Shown piece after piece: positions 62,266 to 64,000 of a stretch of 64,000 bases of DNA. A model generated the notes under the pieces. The model was given only the letters and a program-made list of their open reading frames with translations, made no database searches and was not told the origin of the DNA. This stretch comes from Epiperipatus broadwayi (taxonomy: Eukaryota; Onychophora; Udeonychophora; Euonychophora; Peripatidae). Position 1 is the stretch's first letter. Every line of letters starts with the position of its first letter. The position numbers and the translations under genes are program-made. The DNA lies in assembly GCA_028023455.1 (NCBI GenBank), contig JAQFVV010006699.1:186001-250000 (forward strand), read 5' to 3'.

Positions 62266-62779
62266 AAGCATTTATTTTATAACGTCTTGCGTGCGATTAT
62301 AATTACGATAGAATGACAGCCTGTTAAGCTAATTGCGCAGACGCTGTGAGAATGTTATTAATAAATGAATACCTTCGAACAACCACATGATATAGTATTT
62401 ATATAAGAGTAAAAAGGAATCCTCTTACCCTTACGACTCAAATGTTTTATATATGAGCAAATCTAAAGTAGTTGTAATGAAGGCGTGACTACATAATAGT
62501 CACTTTAGAGTGGCGTTTAGTAAATTCTAGAAAATTTCATCGGCGTCATTCATACAGACATTATATATAGTAATTTAAAGTGACTATTATGTAGTCACGC
62601 CTTCATTACAACTACTTTAGATTTGCTCATATATAAAACATTTGAGTCGTAAGGGTAAGAGGATTCCTTTTTACTCTTATATAAATAGTATATCATGTGG
62701 TTGTTCGAAGGTATTCATTTATTAATAACATTCTCACAGCATCTGCACAATTAGCTTAACAGGCTGTCATTCTATCGTA
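62266..62779. mobile_element. Large, young palindrome element, 514 bp, with 13-bp TSD
   Basis: TTTATGAAATTAT occurs exactly at 62253-62265 and 62780-62792. Inside, 62303-62507 and 62576-62779 are 205-bp inverted arms that differ at only a few sites, around a 68-bp spacer. A 37-bp unique segment precedes the left arm. The arms' G+C is a little higher than around. No ORF and no CTGANGA/GAAA core. Architecture (asymmetric left end, palindrome, 13-bp TSD) equals that of families 1 and 4. Transcripts would form a long double-stranded hairpin. Confidence 0.85.
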
Positions 62780-62792
62780 TTTATGAAATTAT

Positions 62793-63699
62793 GAAAAAAA
62801 ATAATTCCAATATAAAATATCCCATTTGATCACAACAATATAACACATTCTTGAAAACAATTGTTTACAATTTAGAGGGGATAAATGGAACATTCCATGA
62901 AAAATTGCATCATACTACAAATTGAAATGTCAATTGATCTAGTATGATAAGTGTCACTGATAGAAGAAGTTTGTCCATTAAGCATGTTATACTTCATTGA
63001 TTATATGATGTAGAATAAAGAACTTTTAAAATGAAGAAACTTTTGCAAAAATAATAAAATTTCATTTACCAGTATGTTTTTTACTGTGTATGGATATTTT
63101 TTTTTGTTTTAAAGCATTTGGAGATAATAAGTATACTGGCAAGATAAAATAGTTTGAATACTATTATTTTATTTATATATTTTTGTGCATATATCGTACA
63201 ATGTAGGGATGTAACAGTGGTCAGATAGTTAAAGCATACTGTTTATGTTTCAACTGATGAGAACAAATCAAAAGATCTTATTGTTGCATATGATTTAAAT
63301 AATTAGAAATTATTATGTCCTTTTGTTTGTTTCACTTACCCAAGAATATAATGTTAAACTCCTTGCAAAGCTTTAATGTAACAATTATTTATTAAACTCT
63401 TTGTATCAGTTTCATTAGTGAATATTATAAGTTGAAGAGAGCCATTTACACTATTAATGTTATTTGCTTATTAATATTATTTATTAGTTGTGTAAATAAA
63501 ATTGAATGAATTTTTTTTACTTAATAAGTTTATATTAATAATTTTATTTATTCATTCATATCACATTAATTCACAGTCACATTATAATTATCCTAAGCCC
63601 TGAGATCATTAATCATTTAATATTTTTAAATTTAAATATATTTGAAGTTAATAAAATTACTCTTTCCATTCAAATACATATGTTAACATGTGTAATGCA
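62793..63699. other. A+T-rich region with a faint tRNA-like patch
   Basis: At 63205-63260, GTGGTCAGATAGTTAAAGCA resembles the D-arm/A-box of a tRNA-derived SINE, but no acceptable B box follows. Nothing else is supported. Confidence 0.3.
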
Positions 63700-64000
63700 C
63701 TTTGCTATTAAAAATAAAAGATATGATTGATTTCTTTTATAGAACTTCTAAATAGAAATAGTGATAAAGTTATTGGTTGGTCAATGGCATCATCCATATT
63801 ATGCCATTTTATTTTTTGATTTTTTAAGCAAACTGGTAGGATGTAGCTGTGTTCATTATATTATAAAAGGTGGCATAATACACTAGCACACACTAAATAT
63901 TATTGATTCCGAAAGTATGGAAAAATTTATCACTGGATTTGTAAGTCTTGGTAAATATTTCCAGTCATGTCATACTAATTTATTTTAAATTTTAAATCAT
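63700..64000. repeat. Second copy of the 35.3-36.0 kb repeat, without hAT insert
   Basis: It matches both flanks of the hAT-like element (35283-35365 and 35809-36040) continuously, with only about 30 bp of diverged sequence at the joint (TTGGTCAATGGCATCATCC). It runs off the window end. Confidence 0.88.

Overview
This window looks like repeat-derived, non-genic DNA from a large, strongly A+T-rich animal genome (well over two thirds A+T by eye). No convincing host protein-coding gene, rRNA or canonical tRNA is visible. The coding traces are decayed retroelements: an RTE-like LINE, three or more fragments of LINEs ending in a Cys/His knuckle, two or more Penelope-like elements (PLEs) with GIY-YIG domains, and a cryptic Ty3/gypsy reverse transcriptase. 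Long (AAT)n/(ATT)n, (TA)n and (CA)n arrays fill much of the rest. This mix indicates a metazoan, most likely an invertebrate; the phylum cannot be fixed from the sequence.

Layout. 0-9 kb: an 82-bp tandem array, PLE-end fragments, and three fold-back elements with exact 13-15 bp target-site duplications (TSDs). 9.6-13.5 kb: a 5'-truncated RTE tail and a nearly full-length but dead RTE. 14.9-28.6 kb: trinucleotide arrays and LINE pieces on the minus strand. 32.6-36 kb: two family-1 elements and a hAT-like element whose empty site survives at 63.7 kb. 37.3-42.8 kb: a PLE pseudogene with a tRNA-like insert, a second PLE lineage, and a LINE 3' end with a duplicated tail. 48.7-52.5 kb: a second copy of that PLE interrupted by a palindromic/tandem element, then a degenerate satellite and another LINE tail. 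54.1-56.2 kb: a cluster of family-1 elements. 57.7-58.4 kb: gypsy RT remnant. 60.4-62.8 kb: two large fold-back elements.

Main discovery. At least four families of short non-autonomous elements (family 1 near 1.7, 7.4, 32.6, 39.1, 54.1 and 55.1 kb; family 2 at 60.5-61.5 kb; family 3 at 49.3-50.5 kb; family 4 at 8.2-8.8 kb) each carry a type I hammerhead ribozyme core: CUGANGA, a short stem II, GAAA, a tiny stem III, a cleavable UH, and a matching stem I. Units of about 409-461 bp recur head-to-tail and also inverted, and TSDs are 9-15 bp with variable length. This is how PLE-related and retrozyme-like retroelements are organised, not cut-and-paste MITEs. Families 1-3 also share an internal hairpin of the CTGAACT/AGTTCAG type. 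The window's PLEs carry degenerate hammerhead-like motifs of their own and are plausible relatives or drivers.
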